A DNA stretch of 64,000 nt from Branchinecta lynchi (GCA_023053575.1 JAKZAP010000010.1:19218628-19282627); one strand, 5' to 3'. Counted from the first letter of the stretch, positions 31,531 to 42,941 are shown. Program-made: numbers and translations. Notes: generated by a model not told the origin, from the sequence alone.

Positions 31531-32133
31531 CACTGTCAGAAGTTTCATAACAGATTGCGTATAACACTTTCAAGAATAACACCTTTTCACTTAGAAATAA
31601 AGTGTTATGACGAAATCAGTTTATACTATTTCGTGCCTAGATCTCCAACAACACGCTCAATAGGTTAAAATACTACACTGTCAGAAGTTACATAACGACA
31701 ACAGAAGGATGCGCGGTTTCAACAGATAGCACTTTGGGATGTTATCTGTTATGTTTCTTTCGTTCCCGTTAGTATTTTTACCAATTGAAGGTGTTGTTGG
31801 AGATCTAGACACGAAATAGTGTAAACTTAATTGGTTATAACACTTTATTTCTAAGTGAAAAGGGGCTATTCTTGAAAGTGTTATACGCTTTGAGGGTAGT
31901 TGGTGAGTGGAGGGTTTGGAAGACGAGAGAGGACAAATCGACAAATTAATTAACATATTTTTAGTTTATTTTAGTGAAGGTTTGATTAGTATATGATAGT
32001 AAATGTGTACTGGTTGCGTTTTTCAAGGACGTATGTGCTTTGTGTGTAACCGGTCGTCAAACCGGAATGATTTTTTTTTAGTAAAGTTGTTGAATCCTGA
32101 ATCCTGCTATCTGTTATGAAACTTCTGACAGTG
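31531..32133. mobile_element. Inverted-repeat element with two secondary insertions
   Basis: The outer ends are CACTGTCAGAAGTTTCATAA at 31531 and its complement ending at 32133. The arms continue inward as an imperfect inverted repeat ('CGTATAACACTTTCAAGAAT', 'CCTAGATCTCCAACAACAC'). The centre (31676-31785) holds a partial copy of the related family seen at 59601-59909. The right arm is split at about 31888-32105 by a short retroposon 3' end finishing 'GAATCCTGAATCCTG'; removing it restores symmetry with the left arm. Confidence 0.75.
31888..32105 (+). repeat. Retroposon (LINE) 3'-end insertion
   Basis: The segment interrupts the right arm of the surrounding inverted-repeat element. It ends in a short tandem 'GAATCCT' tail, like the tandem tails of other LINE 3' ends in this window. 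The first bases may encode a few C-terminal residues before a TAA, but that is too little to assign. Confidence 0.55.
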
Positions 32134-33995
32134 TGTAGGCCTGCCGGTAAAATTGTGGCTCCGAATCTTTATAGGTGATATCTTTTGAATTCTCCTTCTA
32201 CTCAGCTTTATCTTCCAAAGGCTCCAGTTTGTTGCTATGTTTTGTCATCAACAAGTGCACTAGCAGAAAGAGTCTTGGGTTGTTGTGGCAATGCAGGACT
32301 GACAATTTTCACCAAAGATTTTGCTGGCTCCAAAGTGCGTAAACAAAGTGTCAAATATTGTTCGTATTGCATGTTGGTTCGTTACTCTGTCTGACTTTTG
32401 CTAGTTCGGACACGTCCGAACAAGCTAGGACGGTGAAACTTGTCATTCCTTCTGCACGGTACCATATTTTCACTGAATGTTGGCAAAAGCTAGAACTTCC
32501 CTTGAAATCACTTCAGTTGCTCAAGGATTTCAAATTCCCTTGGTTACTCGGGATTCCCCTACTTGGACAAGTTTTATTGATAGTACAAAGCAGGTAGCTT
32601 ATATATTCAAGGGTTGTTTGGCCCTTGCATGCGTATAGTGCCATACAGCGACCATGATTTCTCTCCGTCGGTTCGTCTATCCCTATGTCTCGCTTTGATA
32701 TTTCCGGTTAGGCTACTTCCTTATTAGCTAGTACTATGAAACGTGGCCCACCATCTGTTTGACCCGAATATATAAATAAGTAGTTTATTTATAACGAAAA
32801 TATTTATAAAGAAAATAAATAAAACACATAAACACACAGAAAAGACACTTAACTTTCAATCAGTATCACGAACGGGTGCAAGGTCATCGGTCCTGGATAT
32901 GTAATTTCGAGGCCATGACGGGATCTGGCTTTGGTGGGAGACTTAAAGGAACAGAAAACTTGACTCAAACTTGACTCGGGGAGCTAGCTGACATATCAAG
33001 AATGTACCGTGAGTCGATATTGAGAGTAAGAAAAATTCTCGTTACGACCATTGCAGTTTCCGGGCAGTTTCCGAGAATTCGACTTCTGAGTTAGTAGAAA
33101 AACAAAAAAAAAGGTTTGTGTGCCGGGAGTAGGAATCGAACGCACGACATACCCGATACTATGGCCGAAATACGGCCAAAGGCGAACTTTGACAGTGCAT
33201 AAGTGCATAATTACAGTGCATAAGGGGCAAGGGCCTGCCAGCTAGCTTTGGGAACACTAAGGAGGGATTCGAGCAGTTCGAGATAACAAAGAAGGGGGGT
33301 CCTGTCGAAAATAAGTCCCTGTATCTTTATCTAAGCCACCTAGGTCGGTTTGATGGTCGAAAGTTGCCCAGTCAAGTTTTCTGTGCCTTTAAAAGTTAGC
33401 TGAACAATGAAACCATACTTGAACACAACATGGAGAAAGCATTTACAGTCATGGCCACGGAGATAATTCTTCTCCTGAGCGTGAAGTTTTCAAAATAGGG
33501 ATGTTCGTTTCTGGAGGATTGCACATGCAGACTCCAAGACAAAAAGCGCAATTCATTCAAATCTTGGACAGCGCTGGCCGGATCGTATTGGAATTTCTTC
33601 TAGATATCCGTTTGGGCTTAACTTGTTAAAAAATATTCCAGAAGAAGGGTTGATTGGAGACATTTGTTCATTTCTAAATTTGTTCGGTACTGAAATAAGG
33701 ACAGATGCAAAATGGAGCAAAATTCATAGCTTGGAAATACTATTTCATATTTTGATTCCCTTTTCTGTAGGCATTGTTAACGGAAGTCATACAGATAGAG
33801 ATGATACTTGGTACTCTTCATTCAGGTGTCCTTCAAAGGGGCTTCTGAATATTGTGTCTTTTGTTAAATGTATAGGGTAACTCTCGAACGCGTGATCCAG
33901 TCCGGAGGAACTTGCAAGGCGAGAGCACATGCCCTAAGCGTTTAATTTGTTTGACCACACGCGACCCATAGCTAAAGTACATGCCACCTACTTAA
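32134..33995. other. No firm gene; scattered F1-like traces
   Basis: Near 32395-32450 ('AAGCTAGGACGGTGAAACTT') and 32640-32760 short traces resemble F1 ends ('TATAGTGCCATACAG'). A frame at 33623-33880 is open for 85 codons without a recognisable domain. A tRNA-like T-loop ('GGAATCGAAC') at 33131 lacks pairing stems. Confidence 0.35.
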
Positions 33996-34880
33996 TAAGT
34001 GCAACATGACCTTTCTGCTCTTCAGGTATCCCTCGTAAAAATCTTCCATTGGGGTTCTATCCGATTCAGGTACATAAATGTTATATCTAGAGCATTTGCA
34101 CATGAAAATCAACTTCCGAAAAATTTCAGCCATCTTTTGCACGATCCAAGCTTCATCCCAATCCTTCCATCCGTTTTGTCCATATGTATGATACCGAGCC
34201 TCCCCTACCATCCCACTACCGTAGTCGGATTCGATTCGAACACGCAAATGTTCACTGACTACCGAACAAGTTTCCCTTGGATCAGAGAACATCCGGAAAA
34301 TTTTTGGTGACGCCCCCGCCCCCCACCGCCAACAAGGCCTGATCCGGTTAGGAGTAGGCTACTGGACCTTAAAGTAACATTTCTAGGTCCCATAACATTT
34401 GGGTGAACCAAATGGTGGCGGTCCACATTTTAAACGATTTTCGGTCCTGCCCCTCCACTCCCCACCAAAGTCGGGTGTGATTTGGAAAAATGAATGTGGC
34501 ATCTAGAGCATTTGCTTTTATGAACCACCAAGTTACTTCGAAATTAAGTACTTCGTCCCAACTCCTATGTTCCTTTGGTCCCTACTGACGTTCCAACATT
34601 TCCGGAGTCCCCCCTAGCCCCTTTGATCGGATGCGGCTTGGAAAAATCAACGGAATATGTCTCTGCTCCTCCAAATCGGGTCATCCGCGTCACATGTTTC
34701 CGTATTCCCTTCCCTCCACCCGAAACGAATGATTGGACATAATCCAGGAATACCCGGTTTCACCGTGCATTCATTCCTTCATAAGCCTGCCAGGTTTCAT
34801 CGTTTTAGCTTACGGGGACTGTGGAGGTGCTCACGTGTGAGACAAAGGGACCGCCATTATGATCGCTATATGGCACTTAA
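33996..34880 (-). repeat. Interspersed family F1, degraded copy
   Basis: Minus-oriented F1 monomers ('CAAGTTTC', 'CCCAA.CC..C', 'GGATCC..C.CGG' contexts) are recognisable from about 34080. The copy ends at 34863-34880 with 'CGCTATATGGCACTTAAACC', the F1 end. It is more diverged than the copy at 46037-48092. Confidence 0.65.
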
Positions 34881-35121
34881 ACCGAACACTGCAAGTAGCC
34901 TACCAGAAGAACTGACGATTTGTGCGGAAAAATTGGATTTTTTTTTTAGAAAATTAAAATATAACGAATAAAATGCTAAAACCAGAGCAAACGCGGGTAA
35001 ATGAGCGGCACACCGCCGATAACTTCCGGCGGCGTGCCACCAAATTTTGTTTTGCCTACCAAAAATTATCTCAGTCGCCACCGAATTTTGATTCGGTACG
35101 GCTTCGAGGAGTATTCAAGAC

Positions 35122-35337
35122 TTATTTAAGTGAATAGGTGATGGTTGAAAAAACAGTCGTACGTAAGATACGTAAAAGACTCAACGGGGCTAAGAACTGA
35201 TGAGCCCAAAGTGATTTCTCAGGACAATCACGATTAAATGCCATTTTCTCGCATTTCGAAACGTTAATTTGTAGACCAATATCGGAGAGACAATTTAGCA
35301 GCTTATCCAGATTACGCTGAAGTCCACGTCGGGTGCA
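35122..35337 (-). pseudogene. LINE reverse transcriptase fragment (post-palm region)
   Basis: The minus-strand frame reads 'GLQRNLDKLLNCLSDIGLQI' followed by 'NVSKCEKMAFNRDC'. This is the conserved segment just after the YADD motif in LINE reverse transcriptases, where a helix (LQxxLDxL) precedes 'GLxINxxKtkxM'. The frame runs on for ~30 more residues to a TAA at 35122-35124. The palm itself is not present on the higher-coordinate side. Confidence 0.75.
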
Positions 35338-36013
35338 TATGTCATTTCAACTTCACGTAGATACGAACTTGGCACCAAACCATTAAGTAAGTTTCGATTC
35401 AGTTAGGTGTACATTTCTTCAAGTTTGAGTTAACACAATTTATTCATAACTATTTATGACGCATTGGTCTACCATGCAGTGTGTTTACGTTCTGGAGTCT
35501 CCTGGGTAGTGCATTTTGTTCTCTGTTTTACAGTTTTGCTCTTTTTGTAGAATTTACAACTCGTGCAGTAACTGTGACCCGTGTCGCTGTCATAAAATGT
35601 TGTGGAAATGGTCACTGACTCCCGCACCTTTGTAGCACTTCGGACATGTTTGTATTGTACCGCTTCGTTAAAACGGAAAGCAGTATCGTCTTTCCCTAGA
35701 CATGCGAGCTAGATGTGATTGCGTATGCCCGCTGGCCTCTCGCCTCTATCGCCTCTCGAAACCCTTCTTATGAAAGATGAAAAAAAAAAACACCCAGCGC
35801 CTATGTGAGCAGGAATTATTTCCCGAATTTCAAAAACTTTATTTCACGAACTGGGACACCCTGCGCGCAGACTTCGTGAAACCTAGCCTATCTGAGGCTG
35901 GTGTATCCTAGTCAAACGATTGTTTTTGTCTTCTGTTTTTTTTACTCTACCATTTTCTGAACATTATAGCCTATGGATCAGAAATAAATAGTTACTTGAA
36001 TTTTTCTTTTTAG
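35338..36013. other. Putative intron sequence upstream of the Dpr-like exon
   Basis: No coding pattern found. The last ~20 bases are T-rich (TTTTTCTTTTTAG) and form a good splice acceptor for the exon at 36014. No obvious repeat family. Confidence 0.5.
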
Positions 36014-36201
36014 ATATGGCTTCTTGTCAAGTGACCTCCCTCCACAACTTTTTCACTGGGACTTCAAAGTATCAGTCTACGATAGAAGCGATATTGAGTT
36101 CCCGGCCTTATTTTGAGAATGGGCCTTCCCGAAACGTGACAGTCTTATCAGGTCAACCTGCCCTCCTTCAGTGCAGAGTTCGCAATCTAGGAGACAAAGT
36201 G
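36014..36201 (+). CDS. Internal exon of a Dpr-like immunoglobulin-domain protein
   Basis: A 188-bp exon bounded by a pyrimidine-rich acceptor (...TTTTTAG at 36011-36013) and a consensus donor (GTG|GTAAGT at 36202). It encodes about 62 residues. After a non-conserved stretch the protein reads 'RPYFENGPSRNVTVLSGQPA' and then 'LLQCRVRNLGDKV'. This is the start of the first Ig V-set domain of the Dpr family: the P-Y-F lead-in, R-N-V-T-V, G-Q, and the first disulphide cysteine (residue 53 counting from the in-exon ATG) in C-R-V. In family members the next exon starts near the conserved V-S-W-I-R; the frame here ends exactly at a codon boundary, which would allow that. Dpr proteins are cell-surface adhesion receptors that pair with DIP proteins during synaptic partner matching in arthropods. 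The signal-peptide exon and the rest of the Ig domains are not in this window. The in-exon ATG is not taken as a start. Confidence 0.85.
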
Positions 36202-36394
36202 GTAAGTGGATTGATCTCCATTGTTCGTGAATGACTCTTGATCACCCTTGTCCTAACATTATCGCTAAATCTCAAAGGTTTCCCTTAAGATGAAAACCAA
36301 CTGAAACTAGGACAGAGCATCTTAACCTTATATGGATTTCAAGTGATGAAACATCTCTGTTTTATATTGAAAGTTCTGATGAACTTGCGTATAC

Positions 36395-36560
36395 AAACAT
36401 CAATCAATCAAGTTTAATCCAAATAGCTAAAAGCTAGAAGTGGAATACAAATTTACAAAACATACACAGACACGAAACAAATTAACTAATACACTTACAA
36501 GATGTTACCAGAAATAAATGATCGGATGAAACTACGTAAAAATTGGGCAGAAGAATTAGC
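36395..36560. repeat. Dispersed repeat, second copy of 25248-25400
   Basis: It shares 'CAATCAATCAAGTTTAATCC', 'CACGAAACAAATTAACTAAT' and 'CTACGTAAAAATTGGGCAGA' with the copy at 25248, in the same orientation. It probably lies in the intron after the Dpr-like exon. Confidence 0.75.
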
Positions 36561-37039
36561 AGGCTATGGAAAAAATTGATTGCCAGTATTCCTCTCGGGC
36601 CGACGAGAGGAAAGCGGTAGCAGTGTTCTAACGCCACCGCGGCTTTCCGCCACCATATATTTTCCGCCACCTTTTAATTCACGTAGCGCAGGTAGCCTGT
36701 CCAGGTAGTTTCAGATTTAAATCTTTAAATGTGAAAAGGGTGTTTACCGCCACCCAGGAAATCTTACATCCCCCAGAGGATTAGTTCCTGTAGCTAGATG
36801 GTAGAGTCAAATCTTGTCAGACCAAATATTCTGATGGGATGTCGAGCGCCAACCGTATTAAGTATGACAGCGATTAAGGAAAGGATTATCAGTTATCAAC
36901 TGGTCTAAAGGTATTTATAAGAGCAACTGTAACTACAGAACCCGAACTAAGTGACAAGAGAAATAATCATGGAAATAGTTAAAACAAAGAGTGTGAAAGA
37001 AAATGACATTTACATTGTTGACGGTTTCTCGTGTGGGCT

Positions 37040-37115
37040 CAACCTCACGAAGAATGACAATAATAATAAGTGTATTTAAAAGCCCAGGGGCCATATACAT
37101 AAGACAACAATAATA
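37040..37115 (-). repeat. LINE 3' tail, minus orientation
   Basis: The reverse complement reads 'TATATGGCCCCTGGGCTTTT' followed by AAATACACTTATTATTATTG. The GGCC...GGGCTTTT hairpin followed by a simple-repeat tail matches other LINE 3' ends here (40537, 52557, 55490, 63577). Only untranslated sequence is visible. Confidence 0.6.
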
Positions 37116-37514
37116 CACATTACAAAAGAAGACAACAACAATATTGTCCTACGGCTATGAAGCCTCACTACTTAGCTTCAGCACTCCGTCGATAAATTCG
37201 CACACCTTTTTTATAACCCTTTCCGAAGTGCTATTCAGGATATCCGGAAGAAGCAAAACACTCCCCTTACTTACTATGTTTGCTTCAAAGACATCGGAGG
37301 CCTTGAGTTATTGAAGTTGTACAGTTTCTTTAGTTGAAATAAACAATTATTTGCAACGTTAAGCTCAGTCTTCGTATTAGGTAGGATTAACGTCGAGTTG
37401 GCGTTGATGACGGTAGACCCCTCTTTGCATTGAAGGATTTAGATCTGGAATTACGTGAACCAGCAACCTGCGCTACCTGCACTAATGAGTTGGCGGAAAA
37501 CATACGGTGGCGGT

Positions 37515-37700
37515 CAGGGCCGTATCCAGGAATTTATTTCGGGGGGAGGGGGGGTTGCCGGGGTTGGGGGTTGCCTGCTGGTCCGACAAAAAAGTACACA
37601 AAACAGATAGATCAGAGGGAAAAGCCTATAAAAATCATTAATTTTATGTGTTTCGGGGGGGGGGGGAGATCAACCCCTAACCCCCCTGGATACGGCCTTG
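37515..37700. mobile_element. hAT-like miniature element (186 bp), perfect 8-bp duplication
   Basis: The ends are CAGGGCCGTATCCAGG and, reverse-complemented, CAAGGCCGTATCCAGG. The octamer GTGGCGGT is present at 37507-37514 and 37701-37708. The interior 'GGTCCGACAAAAAAGTACAC' and 'CAGATAGATCAGAGGGAAAA' match the copy at 24360-24558 in opposite orientation. G runs flank both ends. Confidence 0.9.
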
Positions 37701-38529
37701 GTGGCGGTGGACCTACCAAAATATTTGAAGCTTCGTCTGACCCAGCTAATCCTCTTGATGATGCAAGATTTCCTGGGTGGCGGAAAACATACGGTGGCGC
37801 TGGAGCACGGTGGCGCTGGAGCACGGTGGCGTTGGGACACCCACTTCAGGAAAACATAGGCTTCTGAATTCCTATTCGGATCTTCAATCAGTCTGTTTTC
37901 CAACATTGTTTAGCTTGTGGGTCACCACCTCATCGAGATAAGACTTCAGTTATAAGACAGTCCTGTCGTTATGAAACATCCATTCCTGTCGTGTTAAACA
38001 TCCAAACTGTCAAAGACGGAAGAAATCTCACTGTTCGTTAGCATTTATGAAAGACTCTCTGTCATTCTGGTTTTTAATCTCTTTCCTAACTCCAGAATTT
38101 TTTTTCTAAGACGAAAATTTACTGTAATTGTGTCACGCAATATGAATTCCCAGTGGAGCGTCCCTGGAGACAAACAATATGCTGAAATTAGAATCTGTGT
38201 CACCAACCAATTCCCAGGGTATAGCCTGTAGCTCAGCTGCCAAAATTTGAAGATGGTATCAGGTAGAAAACTATATTTTCCTAAAGTTTAACTGAAAAGG
38301 GCTGGGATAGAACAATCTATAGCTACCCATCACTTCTTCACTTGAATTGGCCTGAATACCCGCTGAAAATGCGTTACTTCGTTGTACCGCTATTCACAAT
38401 CGATTTTCAAATAGTGGATTTCCGTGTCGTTTGTGGTACCTCTATGCGGTTGTATTTCTGTTTTATGCCTTATCAGAAAGACTTATGATTTTTTTTGTTC
38501 AGGCACTAAGCAGTCTTCACCAAGCTCAC

Positions 38530-39420
38530 CACTGCACACTGAAAAGCCGCATTTGTGTTGCTCATAACTATAGCAGATAGTGTAAAATGAAAAAAAAAAC
38601 CTTAGCAGAATCCGAATTATATGACACAAGAGTAAGTTGGCTTTTCAGTTAAACTTTAAAGCCTTCCGGCTCTGTACAATCTGTGCAGCAATACTTATTA
38701 TTTACGGGTGATACTGATAATTGAACAAACTTCACCGACACAGTATTCATCTGGTTCTCATATCTTCATGATGTTTTCTTTGTCTTAAAAGATTTGTTTC
38801 CCTTGTCGTAAATAAGTTACTTGAAACTACTTCACTTCTTCACAAATACTTCACTTGCAATCTTAATCCGTCGGAAGCAATGGAAACGTGTTGCAAAAAT
38901 AGCCAATGAGAGTGCGTCCAGTGTGGATGAGCACGGTTACGACCGCCGTAGTAATCATCACGTACCCACCTCTGGCCACTGAAAAGCCGCACTTGTGTTG
39001 AGATTAAAACTTCCCGCGTCATCGTATAATTTACGCTGTGGGGCCGGCCGCAGATATTCTGAACATCCTAAGTAGAGCAGATAGTGGAAAATTCAATTTT
39101 AATTCAATTCAATATCTTTTATTTAACGGTTTTTGAAAACCATAAAAAACAAAACAAAAATAAAACACTCGAAACGAACAGTACACTAAACTAAATCAGT
39201 CAGGTCGAACGGGCTCCAGGTGGAACCTGGGTCACACGCAGAGACCGCTCCCATTCCAGCCACACAGGCAGAGACAACCTCAAAAGCGGGGCAGATGCAG
39301 CCCGCACAAGTGGATTAGACGAAAAAAATCCCTTTGCAGAATCCAAATAATTCATTTGTATTCGATTAAGTGACACAAAATAAGTTAATTTTTCAGTTAA
39401 ACTTTGAAGGGTGATTATAG
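38530..39420. repeat. ~430-bp direct duplication, second copy split by a LINE
   Basis: Blocks 'CACTGAAAAGCCGCA.TTGTG', 'GAGCAGATAGTG.AAA', 'GCAGAATCC.AAT.AT' and 'TTTTTCAGTTAAACTTTGAA' occur in order at 38537-38665 and again at 38979-39403. In the second set the LINE 3' end at 39096-39330 separates the blocks. Confidence 0.65.
39096..39330 (-). pseudogene. LINE C-terminal end and 3' tail
   Basis: The minus-strand frame 39319-39200 reads 'SNPLVRAASAPLLRLSLPVW' then 'LEWERSLRVTQVPPGARST' and a stop. The same pattern closes the intact ORF at 54161-55444 (NPLLAVLAG..MRLTLPIWLSW), so both belong to related LINEs. The 3' UTR continues to about 39096 and ends with 'GATATTGAATTGAATTAAAA', a short GAATT tail. 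Insertion into the repeat at 38979-39403 is clear. Confidence 0.75.
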
Positions 39421-39931
39421 TGACGATTATTGGGGGACCAATAAGAACTAAACTGCAGTGTGGCTACGAGCTGAAATACGAAGAATTTACCTCTACTGTT
39501 TTTTCGTTGGCTTTTTTTTCAGAGGAGCATAATACCACGTGTTTTTTTCTTTTATTACTGTCTGAAGTCGTAATTGATCCAGCTCTCTGACCAAGGTTGC
39601 TGGGTGTTTCTAGATGACCAGTAAGAGGAATGACGAGTACTTAGCAACCAGTTATTCCCAGGAGAATGCTATCTAATAGAAAGACAAGAGCTTCCGAGTC
39701 ATAAATGTCATGGACAGTGAAGTCAATCAAAAGTTCTGTCGCTTAGTAGGTTTCTGAGACGAATGTTGGTTTCTCGGTTGAAGTTAGTGTTCATCGAGCT
39801 GTCAGTTTAGTCAGTTTTTGTCAGGTTATTTTTTGTCAGTTTTTTTAACTAGTTTAGCCTACCTGTTCGACGAGCGTAACGAAGCAACGACATAAGTAGG
39901 GAACTTACATACTCCTATATGATATGGTATA

Positions 39932-40533
39932 AAATACGGGCGTGCAAAATTATTCTTGGACCCTCGTACATTGACTACAATACAAGTCTTTCAAAACTGA
40001 ATCTGATGACACTGAGCCAGCGAAGACATCAGCTCTTGGCGAATTTTGGGATGACTGTTGAATTCCGATCATCACCGTGAAATACTTCCAAGTTTTCAAA
40101 GCAGTAGACAAGACAAAATAACCCGGGATCAAAAATCTCAAACACCAACTATTAATGCCTCCAGCTGCTTCGTCGGATCGTTTTCTCAAGTCTTTTGTGC
40201 CGTATTTCGTGAAACATTTTAATTCGATATAACAAAATGACTTCTAACTGTAAATATTTTGAGGTGTTGTTGACCTAAGCTAATTGTATATATTGTCATT
40301 TTGTAATTGTAGATATATAGTTACCGATTAGTTTAATATATTTATGAATTGATGACTTTTTATGACATGTATCTATAGAAGTTTATTTATATTTATATGT
40401 ATCGTTTAAATGTAACTGACATAAGTCAATGATAAATCAAAAAGGGTTATTATTTTCGTTGACGTCTCATGCTATTCTTTTTAAAAGAATATTTGGAGAA
40501 TATAATGAATTTGAATTTGAATATTTCTTACAC
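39932..40533 (+). pseudogene. LINE polymerase C-terminal remnant with 3' tail
   Basis: From 39932 the frame reads 'KIRACKIILGPSYIDYNTSL' then 'SKLNLMTLSQRRHQLLANFG', the conserved post-RT segment of LINE polymerases (QKRAcrIIlG..Y..Y..aL..L.L.tL..RR). After a stop, another frame gives 'DRFLKSFVPYFVKHFN' ending near 40228. The 3' UTR extends to about 40533 and ends in 'GAATTTGAATTTGAATA'. Stops and a frame change show decay. Confidence 0.75.
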
Positions 40534-40536
40534 TGA

Positions 40537-40920
40537 AAGCCCAGGGCCATGTCATTACAAAGAAAAAAGAAACAAAATGACGAATTATCTCTACCAACCA
40601 CTAAGAACTATAAAATATGATCTCCATGAATCATTAACAGCTTGAGGAATTCACCCACTTTCTTTATGGTAACACTCACTCTTTAACATTTGTTCCATCC
40701 ATTCCTGATCACACTCATTCACACGCAAGATGTCGCACAGACTGACTCATATCTCCACACATCGGGCAGAAGTAAGGACCAATTGTCCCAGTCGGCCTAC
40801 CCGTGTACCTCCTCCTATCCCCCAAAGGTAAAATAACAACCCCCATAATTAATACTTTCAATTCCTCCCTATCAAAACCCGTTATAAAATAAACACCCCG
40901 CACCTCTGTGAGAAAGTAAA
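40537..40920 (-). pseudogene. LINE 3' end with zinc-knuckle-like motif, minus strand
   Basis: The reverse strand ends near 40537 with 'GACATGGCCCTGGGCTTTCA', the GGCC...GGGC hairpin typical of LINE 3' ends here. Upstream, 40903-40715 encodes 'YFCPMCGDMSQSVRHLACE' (C-x2-C-x8-H-x3-C), resembling the zinc-knuckle region at the C-terminus of some LINE polymerases. After a frame change, 'NECDQEWMEQMLKSE' follows. The insertion abuts the tail of the plus-strand LINE at 40533, so the two are tail to tail. Confidence 0.55.
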
Positions 40921-41243
40921 ATATTTTAGTGTCTATAAAAGTTTAGACATGTAGATTTGACTAGTAAGGTGTGTCTTCTTAAGACACATTGTACTCAGCT
41001 CTGGACAATAATAGATGGGCTATGGACCTTTGTCACAATTGTATTTTTCGACCGTAACAAGATTGGAGTTCAACTACAGGATAAACCAGGCTCAACTGCA
41101 GAACCGTCGCTTCACATTTGCAGCTGAAAGAGGACGGCAAAATCTTGATTTATTTCTCTTATTTATTTATTATTACATTTGGCGTTAAGCTTTTAGCTTG
41201 TCATCGGCCGTGCTCGGAAAGTCATAAAATAATCTGTACTGCA
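40921..41243. other. No recognisable gene
   Basis: Nothing supported apart from the left border of the miniature element at 41244. Confidence 0.4.
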
Positions 41244-41405
41244 AACAAATTTTTTGCAGTGTTTCCTGCTGGGATTCATCTTGTCTCCACCGAGATAACA
41301 TTATATATAATTCGGATTAATCTTATCCCAGTAGAGATAAGATTAATACCAGTAGCAGTAAGTCCCAGTAACTTTAATCCTTACTCGTAGAAACTTTGGA
41401 CAGTC
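41244..41405. mobile_element. Miniature 'GATTAATCTTATC' element, second copy
   Basis: It contains 'CGGATTAATCTTATCCCAGT' and 'AGAGATAAGATTAAT' in opposite orientation, and ends similar to the copies at 5623 and 49318 ('ACTGCAAACAAATTTTTTGC'; 'AAACTTTGGACAGT'). Confidence 0.55.
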
Positions 41406-41734
41406 TAAGTAGCATTGCAGCAGAATCTCTACTTCATTGTTCGCCTAGTATGCAGTAGCTACGGCTAAACAGGTAGATTGGTCTGCCGTTGTCTGTGGGA
41501 TTCCAAAACGTTACTGACGCGTTAATATTAAACCGAATTAAAGAACAAAAATCGATAACACGTGACAGAAGAAGAATAGTAAATATGAAAAAGAAAGGAA
41601 CAACACCACAATAACTAAAGCTCACTAAAACTAAACATCGTTGAGCTGCATTTAGCTTCAAGCTATTTCTCGGTAACCGCACAAGGATCTGCTATTCCAA
41701 ACTTTTCTAGGAGATGACTGTTCGTTGCCTAGGG

Positions 41735-42115
41735 GGACTTAGCAAATACTTGGAAACTATGACTTCGTAAAAATTTGTCCGTCCATCTATCTGCCTGTTA
41801 GCGCAATAACCCTCGATCTGGTTGAACAAAATCCTACAGTAAAACGTATAACGTGGTGTATAAGGACATGCTGAATCAGAATGGCCTTCGAGTTTACAAC
41901 TAGAACTGATATCCCCGTCGTGATCTGCGACACACCGGAAATTAAAGACAGAATGGAATTACCTAATAGATCTGGTTAAGTCGTTGATTATGGACAAATA
42001 GCATGATTATGGGATTCACGAAGACTGAAAATCTTAACACCCAGTCTGAATGAAAAATAACGACGAAGGTTCCTTTTCTGGATCCCCTTGAAACCCTTGG
42101 CCTTGTTGTTCTTAT
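41735..42115 (+). repeat. F2, strongly degraded copy
   Basis: The start 'ACTATGACTTCGTAAAAATT' followed by TGTCCGTCCATC is the F2 left region. The end '...GGATCCCCTTGAAACCCTTGGCC' and TTGTTGTTC is the F2 right end. The interior tandem units are reduced to about one. Confidence 0.6.
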
Positions 42116-42941
42116 CGTTATATCAGCTGAGCGTCTGTTTTCTGTTGTTGTTTGGTCTCTCGTGCTTAGGAAATTAAATTGATTGACAGATTGGTATTAT
42201 GCCCTTAATAATTGCCAGCAGCGTTGCCACTTTTCCCTGACAGAACCTGTTACATTTGTCCGAAAGAACCTGTCGTATTCTGGTGCCTACCAAATTCAGT
42301 TCTTTTTACAAGTTTTTAACGACAAATCTTCCTTTTCCAACTTCATAATAACCTGCTTTTCTTTTTCTACGGTCTTTCCGGTCGCAGAATCCTGGATCCC
42401 AAAATTTTGCGACAAGTGGCAAAACTGCTTATCAGTCTCTGTTTCCTCGTTCGTGGCTATCTCATATCTGTCTGTTTGTTTCGAGGATCCTCGAATTTTA
42501 GATCTACCGCTTTTCCTATCGGGATTGGCAGTTAGATCCAGGAATTCGATGAAACAATGCTCTGACTCAAGGCTCGGGTGACAGTTTGCATCTTTAAAAG
42601 AAACGGACGTCGATTTTCCCGGAAATCTAGTCTTTAGAGAAGAAGAATTCAACGTTCGACGTTTAAACTGAAGTTTCTTTGCGAAAAATAGGCTTAAGTA
42701 TCTCGAGGAAGAAAACATGCTTTTTGTAAACGAGTGGAATTAGACCATCTGTTTGAGATTCCCATTTCCCATGAAAGGGAAGAATTCCTTTTTAAGGATT
42801 ATCATGTTTGTGCTCCAGTTACGCTAAGTGCTGGCACCAGTAAATGCGGAGGTAGTATTACTTTCGCGAGCACTCAAAGGATTACCCCAATTTTATGTTC
42901 CTGGTAATGTTGTGTTTCAAAATCGACCTAGTTTAATTATG

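Larger units (their letters stand above)
36600..37850. mobile_element. Modular inverted-repeat element with GGTGGCG-rich arms
   Basis: The left part (36600-36810) contains CCGCCACC-type motifs, then 'CACGTAGCGCAGGTAG', and 'CACCCAGGAAATCTTACATC' followed by AGAGGATTAG. The right part (37400-37850) contains the same blocks in reverse complement, with GGTGGCG units near 37486-37514 and 37775-37830. Block order is not identical in the two arms, so the arms have been rearranged. A hAT miniature element (37515-37700) sits within the right arm. Outer limits are approximate and no target duplication was found. Confidence 0.55.

Noticed and set aside
33115..33200. Possible tRNA gene or tRNA-derived SINE on the minus strand (T-loop-like 'TTCGATTCC' and 'GCCGGGAG')
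   Set aside because: The T-stem has a mismatch, the acceptor stem has no 5' partner at the right distance, and no anticodon arm can be drawn.
33623..33880. 85-codon open frame with an ATG-like start
   Set aside because: No domain or splice signals found; left as unassigned.
42183..42718. Overlapping 132- and 140-codon frames on opposite strands
   Set aside because: Neither has a recognisable domain, start context or splice site; mutual antisense frames of this size arise by chance.
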